From: CAYUCY01 sp964443525
GTDB lineage: Bacteria; Pseudomonadota; Alphaproteobacteria; Caedimonadales; Caedimonadaceae
Length of the DNA: 17,435 bases
NCBI GenBank assembly: GCA_964443525.1
Contig: CAYUCY010000031.1
Location: 1 to 17,435, forward strand
Reading direction: 5' to 3'
Below are positions 6,632-13,241 of this stretch, one piece after another. The notes under the pieces were generated by a model, which saw only the letters and a program-made list of their open reading frames with translations, was not told the origin of the DNA and made no database searches. The position numbers and the translations under genes were made by a program. Position 1 is the first letter of the stretch. Each line of letters begins with the position of its first letter.

Positions 6632-7383
6632 GCGATTTTTTGAGAAAGTCCTTTCGGAATAACGAGGGGGCGCCCGAAGAAAAAGCCTTGTGCAAACTTA
6701 AATTCGAATGGTTTTAAAAAGTCCAGTTGATCTTGTGATTCGACCCGTGTCACAATAATTTCGATTCCGGCATGGCTGAGTGTATTTTTGAAGGATTGAA
6801 ATCGCTCAGGACTGCCGAGTTCTCTAATCCTTTGAATGAGCCTGTCCGCATCAAACTTGATATAAGAAAAATAGTCGATAAAATCGATTTCCAGCTTCTT
6901 CTCAAAGTTTGCGTTATCAATGCTGAAACCGCACCCTTGCATGATGTTCTTTTCTATAAACCTTTTAACGGGGATATCGCCTCTTTGAATATCGGCGAGA
7001 TTGATGTCGAAAACCAAGGATCCCATTCGTATTTCATCGGGGAAAAATTCTTTCCAAAGACCCCCTTCATTAATTTCATATCGGATCGTCTCTGGTGAGA
7101 TATTGCAGAAATATTTAGTTTGAGGGTGGTCTTTGTATTTTTTAAGTCGTGCCGTATCGACGCAGTACCGTGCAATTCTAAGATCGATATGGCGAATCAG
7201 GCGGGATCTTTCGGCCGTATCGATAAAGATCTTAGGCGTCAGGATTTTTCCACCGGGAAGAAGAATGTTCGTGAAATATTCATAGTGGATGGGCTTGTTT
7301 TCATCGAAGAGATCGACGACCACCTGGCGGTGAAGTCCAATCGCATCCGTCATAAGGAGTTCTCGCAAAGTTTGAACATCCAT
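6628..7383 (-). CDS. Degenerate EAL-domain protein, probably not an active phosphodiesterase
   Basis: A 251-residue protein made almost entirely of an EAL-like fold (c-di-GMP phosphodiesterase family). Recognisable parts are FIDTAERSRLIRHIDLRIA (53-71), FCNISPE (92-98, matching the usual VNLSP), YIKFDAD (174-180) and the closing QGFFFGRPL (232-240). Catalytic signatures are replaced: the EAL motif position reads YEYFTN (34-39), the usual E-[LIV]-T-E reads FDINLAD, the DDFG loop reads IDNANF (155-160), and AEGVE reads VTRVES. Metal ligands are therefore largely missing, so a binding or scaffold role is more likely than hydrolysis. There is no signal peptide or membrane segment. The ATG at 7383 follows AGGAGAAGG, a good ribosome site. 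It is divergent from the PpiD-like gene and convergent with the methyltransferase. Confidence 0.82.
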   Translation of the reverse strand: MDVQTLRELLMTDAIGLHRQVVVDLFDENKPIHYEYFTNILLPGGKILTPKIFIDTAERSRLIRHIDLRIARYCVDTARLKKYKDHPQTKYFCNISPETIRYEINEGGLWKEFFPDEIRMGSLVFDINLADIQRGDIPVKRFIEKNIMQGCGFSIDNANFEKKLEIDFIDYFSYIKFDADRLIQRIRELGSPERFQSFKNTLSHAGIEIIVTRVESQDQLDFLKPFEFKFAQGFFFGRPLVIPKGLSQKIA

Positions 7384-7476
7384 AAAACCTTCTCCTGTCT
7401 TTGTTTTTTTATATTTTTATCTTTATCATCAAAAACCATCATAGCAGAAATTAATCTGTTGAAAATATTTAAACCG

Positions 7477-7505
7477 TTGCTCTTAAACGCGAAGATCGTT
7501 AGTAT
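7477..7505 (+). promoter_or_regulatory. Candidate promoter of the PpiD-like gene
   Basis: TTGCTC (7477-7482) and TAGTAT (7500-7505) are separated by 17 bases, in the divergent space between the EAL gene and the PpiD-like gene. The predicted start would leave a leader of about 25-30 bases before the ATG at 7539. The match to consensus is only partial. Confidence 0.3.
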
Positions 7506-7538
7506 TTCTCAGAATTAAGACAATCGGAGACCCTAAGA

Positions 7539-9221
7539 ATGTTGATCGAAAAGTTTCGTGCCGCGTCGGAAAAATGGTGGTTTAAGGTTCTCATGGGCAT
7601 GCTCGCCGTAACTTTTGCTCTTCTTTGGTATGGAGTCGACTTTACGAATATGAAAATCGGTCGGGACTCAACGGCAGCAACGGTCGGAAATGAAAAGATC
7701 GGTGTCGTGAACCTCTATCGGGATGCGCAGCGCCTTATGGCCGTGCGTCAAAACTTGGAAAATGTCGAAATTGACCTCAAGCAAGAAGCCGGAAGTTTGA
7801 CGTATGCAGCTCTTCAACATCAGATTCAACAATCTCTTCTCACACAGGAGTTAAAACGTCTCGGATTCACGGTCTCCGATGCCCTCATTCGCGAGGAGAT
7901 CTTGAAATTGAAGGCATTTCAAACTAAAGACGGTAAGTTCAGCAAGGAAACCTTCCTCCACGTACTTGCTCAAAATAATATGACAGAAGCTACTTTTGTC
8001 GAATCTCTTCGTCGGGAAAAAGCTCAGCAACACTTTCTTGAGACCCTTGTTTCCGATGTTCATGTTCCTCAAGTGATAGCCGATCGTCTTTATACGTTTG
8101 ACACTCAGAAAAGACAAATTGCGCTCGTCACTATTTCGCCCTCGACTTTAAAAATTGATCAGCAACCGACCGAGCAGGACTTGCGCGTCTTTTTTACAGA
8201 TCATGAGCATCTTTTTCGTGCGCCCGAATATCGGGATATCTCGGCTCTTCTTATGGAAAAAGAGGCCGTTCTTAAAGACGTGACTGTCACAGAGGAAGAA
8301 CTGAGAAAAGCTTATGAAGCTCGTAAGGAGGAGCTAGGCACTTCTTATGCTGAAGCAAAGACGAAACTTACGGAAGATCTGCGTACCCAAAAGGCAGCCG
8401 AGCATCTTTACGAGCTCAGCATCAAGATTGATGATGCAATCGGTGGAGGGGCCAGCCTTGAAGAAGTCGCTCAAAAATATAATTTCCGCATCGTACAGTA
8501 TCAACGCGTTAATCAAGAAGGACTTCAGGACGAATACGCAGAGCCCAAACTAGATGCTTTGCCTGAACTGACGGATCTGGATCGACAGATCATTGAAAAA
8601 GCCTTCGGACAAAAAGAAGGCAATCCGGGAAATATGGTCGAGGCGGGTGAAGGAAAATATTTCATTGCCAAAGTTGACAGAGTCTATCCCGGCCATAAAA
8701 GGCCCTTTGAAAGAGTGAAAACAAAAATTGCGAACCTCTGGCAGGAGCAAAAGCAAAACAAGACAGCAGTCGATCTTGCGAAGGAAATTCTGAAGGATGT
8801 ACAGGCTGGCGACCTGCTTCCCGTTTTGGCTCAACGAAATAATCTTAAGGTCGAACAAATTCGAGTCTCCCGTAGAGGGGCGATGGTGCCGGCATTTTAC
8901 CTGCCTCCGGAACTTCTTGCTCAAGTCTATTCGGTTCCCGTAGGGCAGGGCGGGATTGCTCCGCGCCTGAACGAGCAAGGAAAAGCAGATATTCTGCTTG
9001 CCGTTGTGACCAAGATCGAACCTGTTAACCTATCGGAGGCCGGTGAAGAATTGACGAAGTTCAAGCGCGGGATTTCAGGTATTATCGCAACAGACTTGAC
9101 CGAGGGTCTCCTAAATGGAATCCGCAAACGTTATCCTGTCTCGGAAAATGAGCAGGCAATCGAACAGGTCGCAGCCGCTCTCCTCTCGGAAGGAGCTCCA
9201 AAAACCGCCAAAAAACGGTAG
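7539..9221 (+). CDS. PpiD-like periplasmic chaperone (SurA_N family), parvulin domain apparently missing
   Basis: An inner-membrane-anchored folding factor facing the periplasm. Residues 1-14 are basic or polar, a single membrane segment spans about 15-32, and residues about 40-190 fit the SurA N-terminal chaperone domain (SLLTQELKRLGFTVSDALIREEI). At about 205-265 comes the usual helical linker (APEYRDISALL, VTEEELRKAYEARKEEL). Where relatives continue into a PPIC rotamase domain, this protein goes at about 267 straight to the post-rotamase region (TSYAEAKTKLTEDL through GGGASLEEVAQKYNF), then a second C-terminal half. At 560 residues it is shorter than the roughly 620-640 I recall for the family. 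Loss of the domain is inferred from memory, not alignment. The ATG at 7539 has GGAG about 10 bases upstream. Isomerase activity is unlikely; a holdase role is plausible. Confidence 0.85.
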   Translation: MLIEKFRAASEKWWFKVLMGMLAVTFALLWYGVDFTNMKIGRDSTAATVGNEKIGVVNLYRDAQRLMAVRQNLENVEIDLKQEAGSLTYAALQHQIQQSLLTQELKRLGFTVSDALIREEILKLKAFQTKDGKFSKETFLHVLAQNNMTEATFVESLRREKAQQHFLETLVSDVHVPQVIADRLYTFDTQKRQIALVTISPSTLKIDQQPTEQDLRVFFTDHEHLFRAPEYRDISALLMEKEAVLKDVTVTEEELRKAYEARKEELGTSYAEAKTKLTEDLRTQKAAEHLYELSIKIDDAIGGGASLEEVAQKYNFRIVQYQRVNQEGLQDEYAEPKLDALPELTDLDRQIIEKAFGQKEGNPGNMVEAGEGKYFIAKVDRVYPGHKRPFERVKTKIANLWQEQKQNKTAVDLAKEILKDVQAGDLLPVLAQRNNLKVEQIRVSRRGAMVPAFYLPPELLAQVYSVPVGQGGIAPRLNEQGKADILLAVVTKIEPVNLSEAGEELTKFKRGISGIIATDLTEGLLNGIRKRYPVSENEQAIEQVAAALLSEGAPKTAKKR

Positions 9222-9945
9222 ATTAAAAGCATTCTTCCAATTACATTATATACTATTTTAAGAATTTAAATTCTGAATCTTCCGTTTCCGGAACAGATGA
9301 GAGAGCGTACCAGAGCTCGTATTGAAGAAGAAAAAACTTGACGTGATACTCAGTTCAAGTAAGGCATTTTCTTATGTTTCAGCCCGGGTTGCTCATCCGA
9401 CGCTGGACAAACTTTTGTGAAGGATGTGGTAGCGGGTTCACTTCAAACAGGCTCGGCTGCTCTTATAAAGGTAAAGACCGTAAAGTTATCAGTGAATCGA
9501 ATTCAAAAAAGGTAATCAGCGTTAAATTAACAACTTTCACGAGAGAGAAAAGACGGCAGGTCGATCTTATTTCCATCTGGAGCTAAACATCACAAACTCT
9601 TGGATTTTGACAAGAAAGATCACGATCCACTTGAGAAGATCATTCTAGCAAAAAGCAGACAAGATTTATAACAGCTCCTCATCACGGAGATGGATTAATT
9701 TACGATTTTTTAACTTTTAAGAATCAATGAAATTACTTAATTAATTTTTTAAAACTTCATTTTTTACATATCAATATAAGAAAATATCATATTTCTGAGA
9801 TTAATTAACAAATATTAACAGATATAATGAAAAATATGACTCGACAAACAACTTGATATCAGTTAGTATTAAAAATAGATGGGTCTGTTGCTTAATTAAC
9901 TGCATTATGTAAGAAAAAATATTTATTAACAGGAAGGAGGCAAAT
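9222..9945. other. 724-bp gap: possible coding debris, then an AT-rich leader
   Basis: No intact gene is evident. The first part (about 9300-9660) has coding-like composition but only short open frames: a frame ending at 9416 (PTLDKLL, then stop) and, one base shifted, a frame reading VKDVVAGSLQTGSAAL to a stop near 9513, as if a single-base loss had broken one gene. A third short frame ends with FPSGAKHHKLLDF before a stop near 9671. No protein family is recognised. From about 9690 the sequence becomes very AT-rich and contains three copies of the palindrome TTAATTAA (9737, 9801, 9892), probably serving as the upstream region of the small gene at 9946. Confidence 0.35.
9931..9940 (+). promoter_or_regulatory. 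Very strong ribosome binding site of the YdcH-family gene
   Basis: AGGAAGGAGG ends five bases before the ATG at 9946. It is the best Shine-Dalgarno match in the window and fixes the start of the small gene, implying high translation. Confidence 0.85.
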
Positions 9946-10116
9946 ATGTCGATGCTTGTTCACATTAACAAACTCAAAAAAAAGCATGCTCAACTCGAGG
10001 GTGCTATCTTTGACGAAACGTCTCGTCCGCTTCCGAATACAAATGTTCTGGCTGAGCTGAAGCATAAAAAGCTCGTTATTAAGGATGAAATTGCACGTTT
10101 GATGCGAGCATCGTAA
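9946..10116 (+). CDS. YdcH/DUF465-family small protein (56 residues)
   Basis: A short, charged, alpha-helical protein: MSMLVHINKLKKKHAQLEG, then a middle reading ETSRPLPNTN, then LAELKHKKLVIKDEIARLM. The pattern of a KKxHxxL first helix, a short acidic and proline-containing turn, and an LKxxKLxxKDEI second helix is characteristic of the DUF465/YdcH family, whose members form small helical hairpins of unknown function and are abundant in alphaproteobacteria. The start is fixed by the AGGAAGGAGG ribosome site. It stands alone, with a long AT-rich upstream region and a strong terminator 110 bases downstream, so it is probably a highly expressed single-gene unit. Family assignment is by pattern recognition, without a search. 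Confidence 0.85.
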   Translation: MSMLVHINKLKKKHAQLEGAIFDETSRPLPNTNVLAELKHKKLVIKDEIARLMRAS

Positions 10117-10225
10117 GTCCCAATAAACATTCTTTAAGACTTATTTTAGAGATAAGTAAATAATAAGAAATGAAAGCTTAAGAGGCTTCGCATGATTTTT
10201 CAGAGTCTTCCTCCCAAATTTAATT

Positions 10226-10251
10226 TGAGGCGCCTAGGCGCCTCATTTTTT
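10226..10251 (+). terminator. Strong intrinsic terminator after the YdcH-family gene
   Basis: The 18-base palindrome GAGGCGCCTAGGCGCCTC (10227-10244), with one more T-A pair outside, is followed by six Ts (10246-10251). This is a textbook rho-independent terminator on the plus strand. On the other strand the stem is followed by a weaker A/T tract, so it may also help end the transporter transcript from the minus strand. Confidence 0.9.
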
Positions 10252-10305
10252 AAGATGGACTCAAGAATGTTATCCTAGAGTTCTCCTTTTGTCTTTATCT
10301 CCGGA

Positions 10306-11553
10306 TTAGGATTTCTCGGCAAAGGTTTTGACGCATGTCTTTGAGTTTACGGAATAACACAAAGATATACTGATGAAACTCGTAAAACACATCAGAATTG
10401 CGATGGAAGTAACATTGCCATTGAAGATAATTCCGGCCAGACCAACAAGGCAGGCGCCTGACGCCATTTCAAGAGATCCTAAAAGAGCAGAAGCAGTTCC
10501 TTTGTCTTCCGTCACCTGAGCAAAAGCTAAAGCTGTCCCATTTGGAATAATGAAGGCAAGTCCGATAGAAAAGGGAGCATTTAACCCTTGGAGGAAGAGT
10601 GCACTCTGAATCTGCATGTACCCCGCTCCGACGAGGAAAAGAGAGCTTGCTAAGCACATCCATATTCCCGTCATGAGAAGAGCTTTCAGTGAAAAAGTTC
10701 TCACGAGCCGGCTATTCAAAAGAGTGCCGAGGATATACATCAAAACAGCAAAAAAGCCATAATATCCATATTCCTGGAGAGGCACGTTCAGATAATTGAT
10801 GAACAAAATCGGTGTTGACGTCATCCAAGCCCATAGCCCTCCGATCATAAGGCTTGGAAGAAGAGATGCCTTCATGAAGGGGAGATTCCTAAAAGCTTTT
10901 CCATAGGCCAAAACTATTCCTTTTGCCGAGAAAGGGCTTCTTTTGTTTCGGTCAAGAGTTTCAGGCATGACTAAATACAATAAAGACATAATAAGAAGTG
11001 CGGCAAAGCTAACAATCCCAAAGCACATTTCCCATCCATAATTGTGGGCGACGTAGCTGCCCAAAATAGGCGCAAGGCCCGGAGATAAAGAGATAGCCAT
11101 TCCCATGTAAGAAAGAACGATGGCACTGCCTTTTTCATTAAAGAGATCCTGAACGATCGCAAAGGAAACCACAACGGCCACGCCGGCACCGACACCTTGG
11201 ATAAAACGTGACACCATTAAGATATCAAAAGTTGAAGCAAGCATACTTGATAAGGAACCTATAAGAAAGAGTACCATCCCCAAACGCAAGCTTGTACGGC
11301 GTCCATAGCTATCTGAAAAAGGGCCATAAAATAATCCCGAAAGAGCAAGTCCCAGCAGATTAATGCTCATGGTTCCCTGAATCTGTGATTCGGATATATT
11401 AAAATAACGAGCAACTAAGGGTAAGCTCGGTGCATAGATTGCGGTGGCCATTTCCGAAACCGCGATAATCAAAATCAATAAAATAGGGACTAAAACGGTC
11501 ATATGGCGACTCAAAAAATTTTTCGCGCTATTATTTTTAAGGGAGCGATTCAT
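10306..11553 (-). CDS. Bcr/CflA-type multidrug efflux transporter (MFS)
   Basis: A 415-residue inner-membrane proton antiporter of the drug-export branch of the major facilitator superfamily, with about 12 hydrophobic segments. Family signs are the first membrane helix followed by IYAPSLPLVARYF (39-51), motif A GPFSDSYGRR (77-86) between helices 2 and 3, FIQGVGAGVAVVVSFAIVQD in helix 4, and SPGLAPILGSYV in helix 5 (the motif C region, typical of antiporters). Length is normal. The ATG at 11553 has AAAGGAAT upstream. The substrate is unknown; Bcr and CflA relatives export bicyclomycin, chloramphenicol or sulfonamides, and some export amino acids or nucleosides. Its upstream region contains short inverted repeats that could be operator sites. 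Confidence 0.92.
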   Translation of the reverse strand: MNRSLKNNSAKNFLSRHMTVLVPILLILIIAVSEMATAIYAPSLPLVARYFNISESQIQGTMSINLLGLALSGLFYGPFSDSYGRRTSLRLGMVLFLIGSLSSMLASTFDILMVSRFIQGVGAGVAVVVSFAIVQDLFNEKGSAIVLSYMGMAISLSPGLAPILGSYVAHNYGWEMCFGIVSFAALLIMSLLYLVMPETLDRNKRSPFSAKGIVLAYGKAFRNLPFMKASLLPSLMIGGLWAWMTSTPILFINYLNVPLQEYGYYGFFAVLMYILGTLLNSRLVRTFSLKALLMTGIWMCLASSLFLVGAGYMQIQSALFLQGLNAPFSIGLAFIIPNGTALAFAQVTEDKGTASALLGSLEMASGACLVGLAGIIFNGNVTSIAILMCFTSFISISLCYSVNSKTCVKTFAEKS

Positions 11554-11585
11554 TATAATATTCCTTTAAATGAAAAAGTGATCAT

Positions 11586-11604
11586 TCATACGAAAGTGGT
11601 ATGA
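11586..11604. promoter_or_regulatory. Short inverted repeat upstream of the transporter
   Basis: TCATAC and GTATGA flank 7 bases, 33 bases before the transporter start. A second repeat, TCATTGA / TCAATGA with 11 bases between, lies at 11617-11641. Either could bind a dimeric regulator; no regulator gene is adjacent. Confidence 0.3.
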
Positions 11605-11710
11605 CTAACTAAAAAATCATTGACTTTTGCTTAATCAATGAACCGCATGAGAAAAACAAATATTTAAGAAACCGGGAAACGGCTCTGATAGAAATGCTCG
11701 ATTTGTCATG

Positions 11711-11738
11711 CGGTATTCGGACATCACTCCGAATACCG
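11711..11738. repeat. Perfect 11-bp inverted repeat (hairpin)
   Basis: CGGTATTCGGA (11711-11721) and TCCGAATACCG (11728-11738) are exact reverse complements around CATCAC. It is GC-rich compared with its AT-rich surroundings and has no U-tract on either strand, which argues against a simple terminator. It may be an operator, a processing stem or the trace of a mobile element end. Confidence 0.75.
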
Positions 11739-11805
11739 ATACTAGACTGTGGTCTTAAGACTCATAATTTTACCTTTCGATTACAGAATATATATAGTTT
11801 ATGGA

Positions 11806-12012
11806 ATGGATGATTTCAATTTTATTTTAGAGTCTCTGAGATGCTCTTTAAAAGGAGCGCTTCAGTCTTTAAATTTTGAAACGCTCAAAGAAGTCAGCTT
11901 GGTGATGAACACGCGAATTCGCCATTATAACTGTTGGAAGGAGAGAGGTGCTCCTTCAGATTTCAAGATGGTAGCTCCAGCTATAGCCTATTTTTGCTGT
12001 CGTCCTGTCTAA
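11806..12012 (+). CDS. Doubtful short ORF, unrecognised (68 residues from ATG)
   Basis: Open reading frame starting MDDFNFILESLRCSLKGAL; an in-frame GTG at 11749 could add 19 residues. The end is Cys- and Trp-containing (HYNCWKERGAPSD, AYFCCRPV). No family is recognised and the ribosome site is poor. It overlaps the end of the convergent DUF4239 gene by four bases. Its segment at 11833-11859 recurs with three mismatches at 13142-13168, beside the transposase fragment, so it may be part of rearranged or mobile DNA rather than a working gene. Confidence 0.3.
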   Translation: MDDFNFILESLRCSLKGALQSLNFETLKEVSLVMNTRIRHYNCWKERGAPSDFKMVAPAIAYFCCRPV

Positions 12013-12932
12013 ACAGTGAGAGTCACTTCTCCTATGCAAAAATTTGCGATCAAGGCCTTTTTAGAGATATTTAAGGAAACGTATTGACTGAGGACACCTT
12101 GAGTAAAGGGCTTGCTACTGATTGAGATATCCCCAGAAAACGGGTAATCCATCGTCAAAGCTAACCCTACGTTAAACGCAATGACACTGCTCACCATTAT
12201 TGTTGCAAAAAGATGTAGCCGACGACCTTTATTTTCGAGCAATGAGAGCAAAAACACAAGTAAAAGAGCTCCTACTATAATAATAAAACGAAGTGGTCCT
12301 GATAGAATACTCTGAGTATATTCTAGACGTTGAGCTCTATTTTGGACAACCGCGTTTAGTTGCGTTACTATTTCTTTATAAAAATTTTTTTCAACCTCAT
12401 TCTGAGGGACGTAAGATTGAAGAACTTTAAAGAAATTGTCTATAATTTGCGAGATTTTTGAACTTTCTAGGCCGACCTTCATTAACGGCCATTCCTCATG
12501 AATAATGGTGGTTACGTATTGCCCAATTAAATCTCTGACTTCATGGGAAATGGATTTTAACACGGCACAATCATGCCACATGAGTCTAAAATTGTATGCT
12601 TCAAGGGAAGTAAACAGTTTTGCACTATTGAAGGTTTGCCATAAAATAACAATCACAAATCCTAAAAGAAATCCATAATTAGCGCTTATAATCCCAATGA
12701 GAGAAGTGAGGAAAGAAGTGTTTTCCTTAGAAAGTAAGTTAGGAAAAAAGTTTCTCACCATGTAAAAGAAGAATATGGAAATAGATATGAAAGTGCAAAT
12801 GAGCATAAGAATAAAAGCCCACGACGGAAGTAAATTCAGAAGTTCTCTTTGCATCTCGTTTTTATATTTCCCTGTATTTTTGATTTCCAATCTATTGGAT
12901 AAGTTTATTTCTGCATATAATTTTTCATTCAC
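12009..12932 (-). CDS. DUF4239 (bestrophin-like) membrane protein
   Basis: A 307-residue integral membrane protein with four predicted helices at about 38-59, 76-98, 215-232 and 240-260, and a large helical soluble segment between the second and third. Family signs are GFLLGFVIVILWQTFNSAK in helix 2 and the segment after helix 4, MDYPFSGDISISSKPF (261-276), matching the L-D-x-P-F-x-G pattern of DUF4239. The family is distantly related to bestrophin channels and has no established function. The ATG at 12932 has no convincing ribosome site; other starts within the first 30 residues are possible. There is no operon partner; the neighbours are a doubtful ORF and an insertion-sequence fragment. 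Confidence 0.8.
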   Translation of the reverse strand: MNEKLYAEINLSNRLEIKNTGKYKNEMQRELLNLLPSWAFILMLICTFISISIFFFYMVRNFFPNLLSKENTSFLTSLIGIISANYGFLLGFVIVILWQTFNSAKLFTSLEAYNFRLMWHDCAVLKSISHEVRDLIGQYVTTIIHEEWPLMKVGLESSKISQIIDNFFKVLQSYVPQNEVEKNFYKEIVTQLNAVVQNRAQRLEYTQSILSGPLRFIIIVGALLLVFLLSLLENKGRRLHLFATIMVSSVIAFNVGLALTMDYPFSGDISISSKPFTQGVLSQYVSLNISKKALIANFCIGEVTLTV

Positions 12933-12995
12933 ATTCTGTTCTTAATTTTTAAAAACGTCAAGTATGGATTTTGGAACATCTAACAAATCGACGAT

Positions 12996-13012
12996 ATGGC
13001 TGCGTCAGCCAT
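12996..13012. repeat. 7-bp perfect inverted repeat before the transposase fragment
   Basis: ATGGCTG and CAGCCAT surround CGT, 14 bases before the start of the transposase fragment. It may be part of the left end or the leader hairpin of the former insertion element. Confidence 0.4.
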
Positions 13013-13026
13013 AGGAAGAGAAAGTC

Positions 13027-13122
13027 ATGGCTGAGATTGCTTGCAAGAAGTGTGGTTCGAGGGCTTGTGTTAAGAACGGCTATATGGAGAGGAACGCAGC
13101 GACATCCGAGTGGTCGTCATGA
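13027..13122 (+). pseudogene. IS1-like transposase fragment (InsA-type zinc-ribbon N-terminus)
   Basis: The frame reads MAEIACKKCGSRACVKNGYM and then diverges to a stop after 31 codons. The pattern C-x2-C-x4-C followed by VKNGYM resembles the N-terminus of IS1-family InsA proteins, where a segment like GxQRYxCxxC should follow. Shifting by one base after ATGGAGAG gives GTQRH, the expected next motif, so a frameshift and then a breakpoint near 13105 are likely. AGGAAGAG upstream is the original ribosome site. Nothing of the rest of the transposase is visible in the window, so this is an inactive remnant. Confidence 0.6.
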
Positions 13123-13165
13123 CGCAATCCTCAAAAAAGCTTCTCTGAGATGCTTTTTAAAATGA

Positions 13166-13194
13166 GTGAAAATGAGCGTGTTTGCCTCTATAAT
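13166..13194 (+). promoter_or_regulatory. Candidate promoter of the second MFS transporter
   Basis: A perfect TATAAT at 13189-13194 follows GTGAAA (13166-13171; 4/6 to TTGACA) after exactly 17 bases. Transcription would start about 40 bases before the ATG at 13242. It lies just after the transposase fragment. Confidence 0.5.
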
Positions 13195-13241
13195 TATAAG
13201 AATGTTGGAAATCAGCCGTATGACTCATAGAAAGAAATCAC

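Noticed and set aside
9261..9274. Palindrome AGAATTTAAATTCT after the PpiD-like gene as a terminator
   Set aside because: It has no loop, is A/T only and lacks a following U-tract.
9374..9586. 70-residue plus-strand ORF
   Set aside because: No family resemblance and no good ribosome site; adjacent frames look like fragments of a decayed gene instead.
9737..9930. CtrA-type TTAA-N7-TTAAC sites in the AT-rich leader
   Set aside because: The closest arrangement (TTAAC at 9805 and 9815) has a 6-base gap, and other TTAA pairs have 3, 4 or 8; none has the required 7.
12971..13165. 64-residue plus-strand ORF
   Set aside because: It is out of frame with the zinc-ribbon transposase fragment and reads through its breakpoint; it has no independent support.
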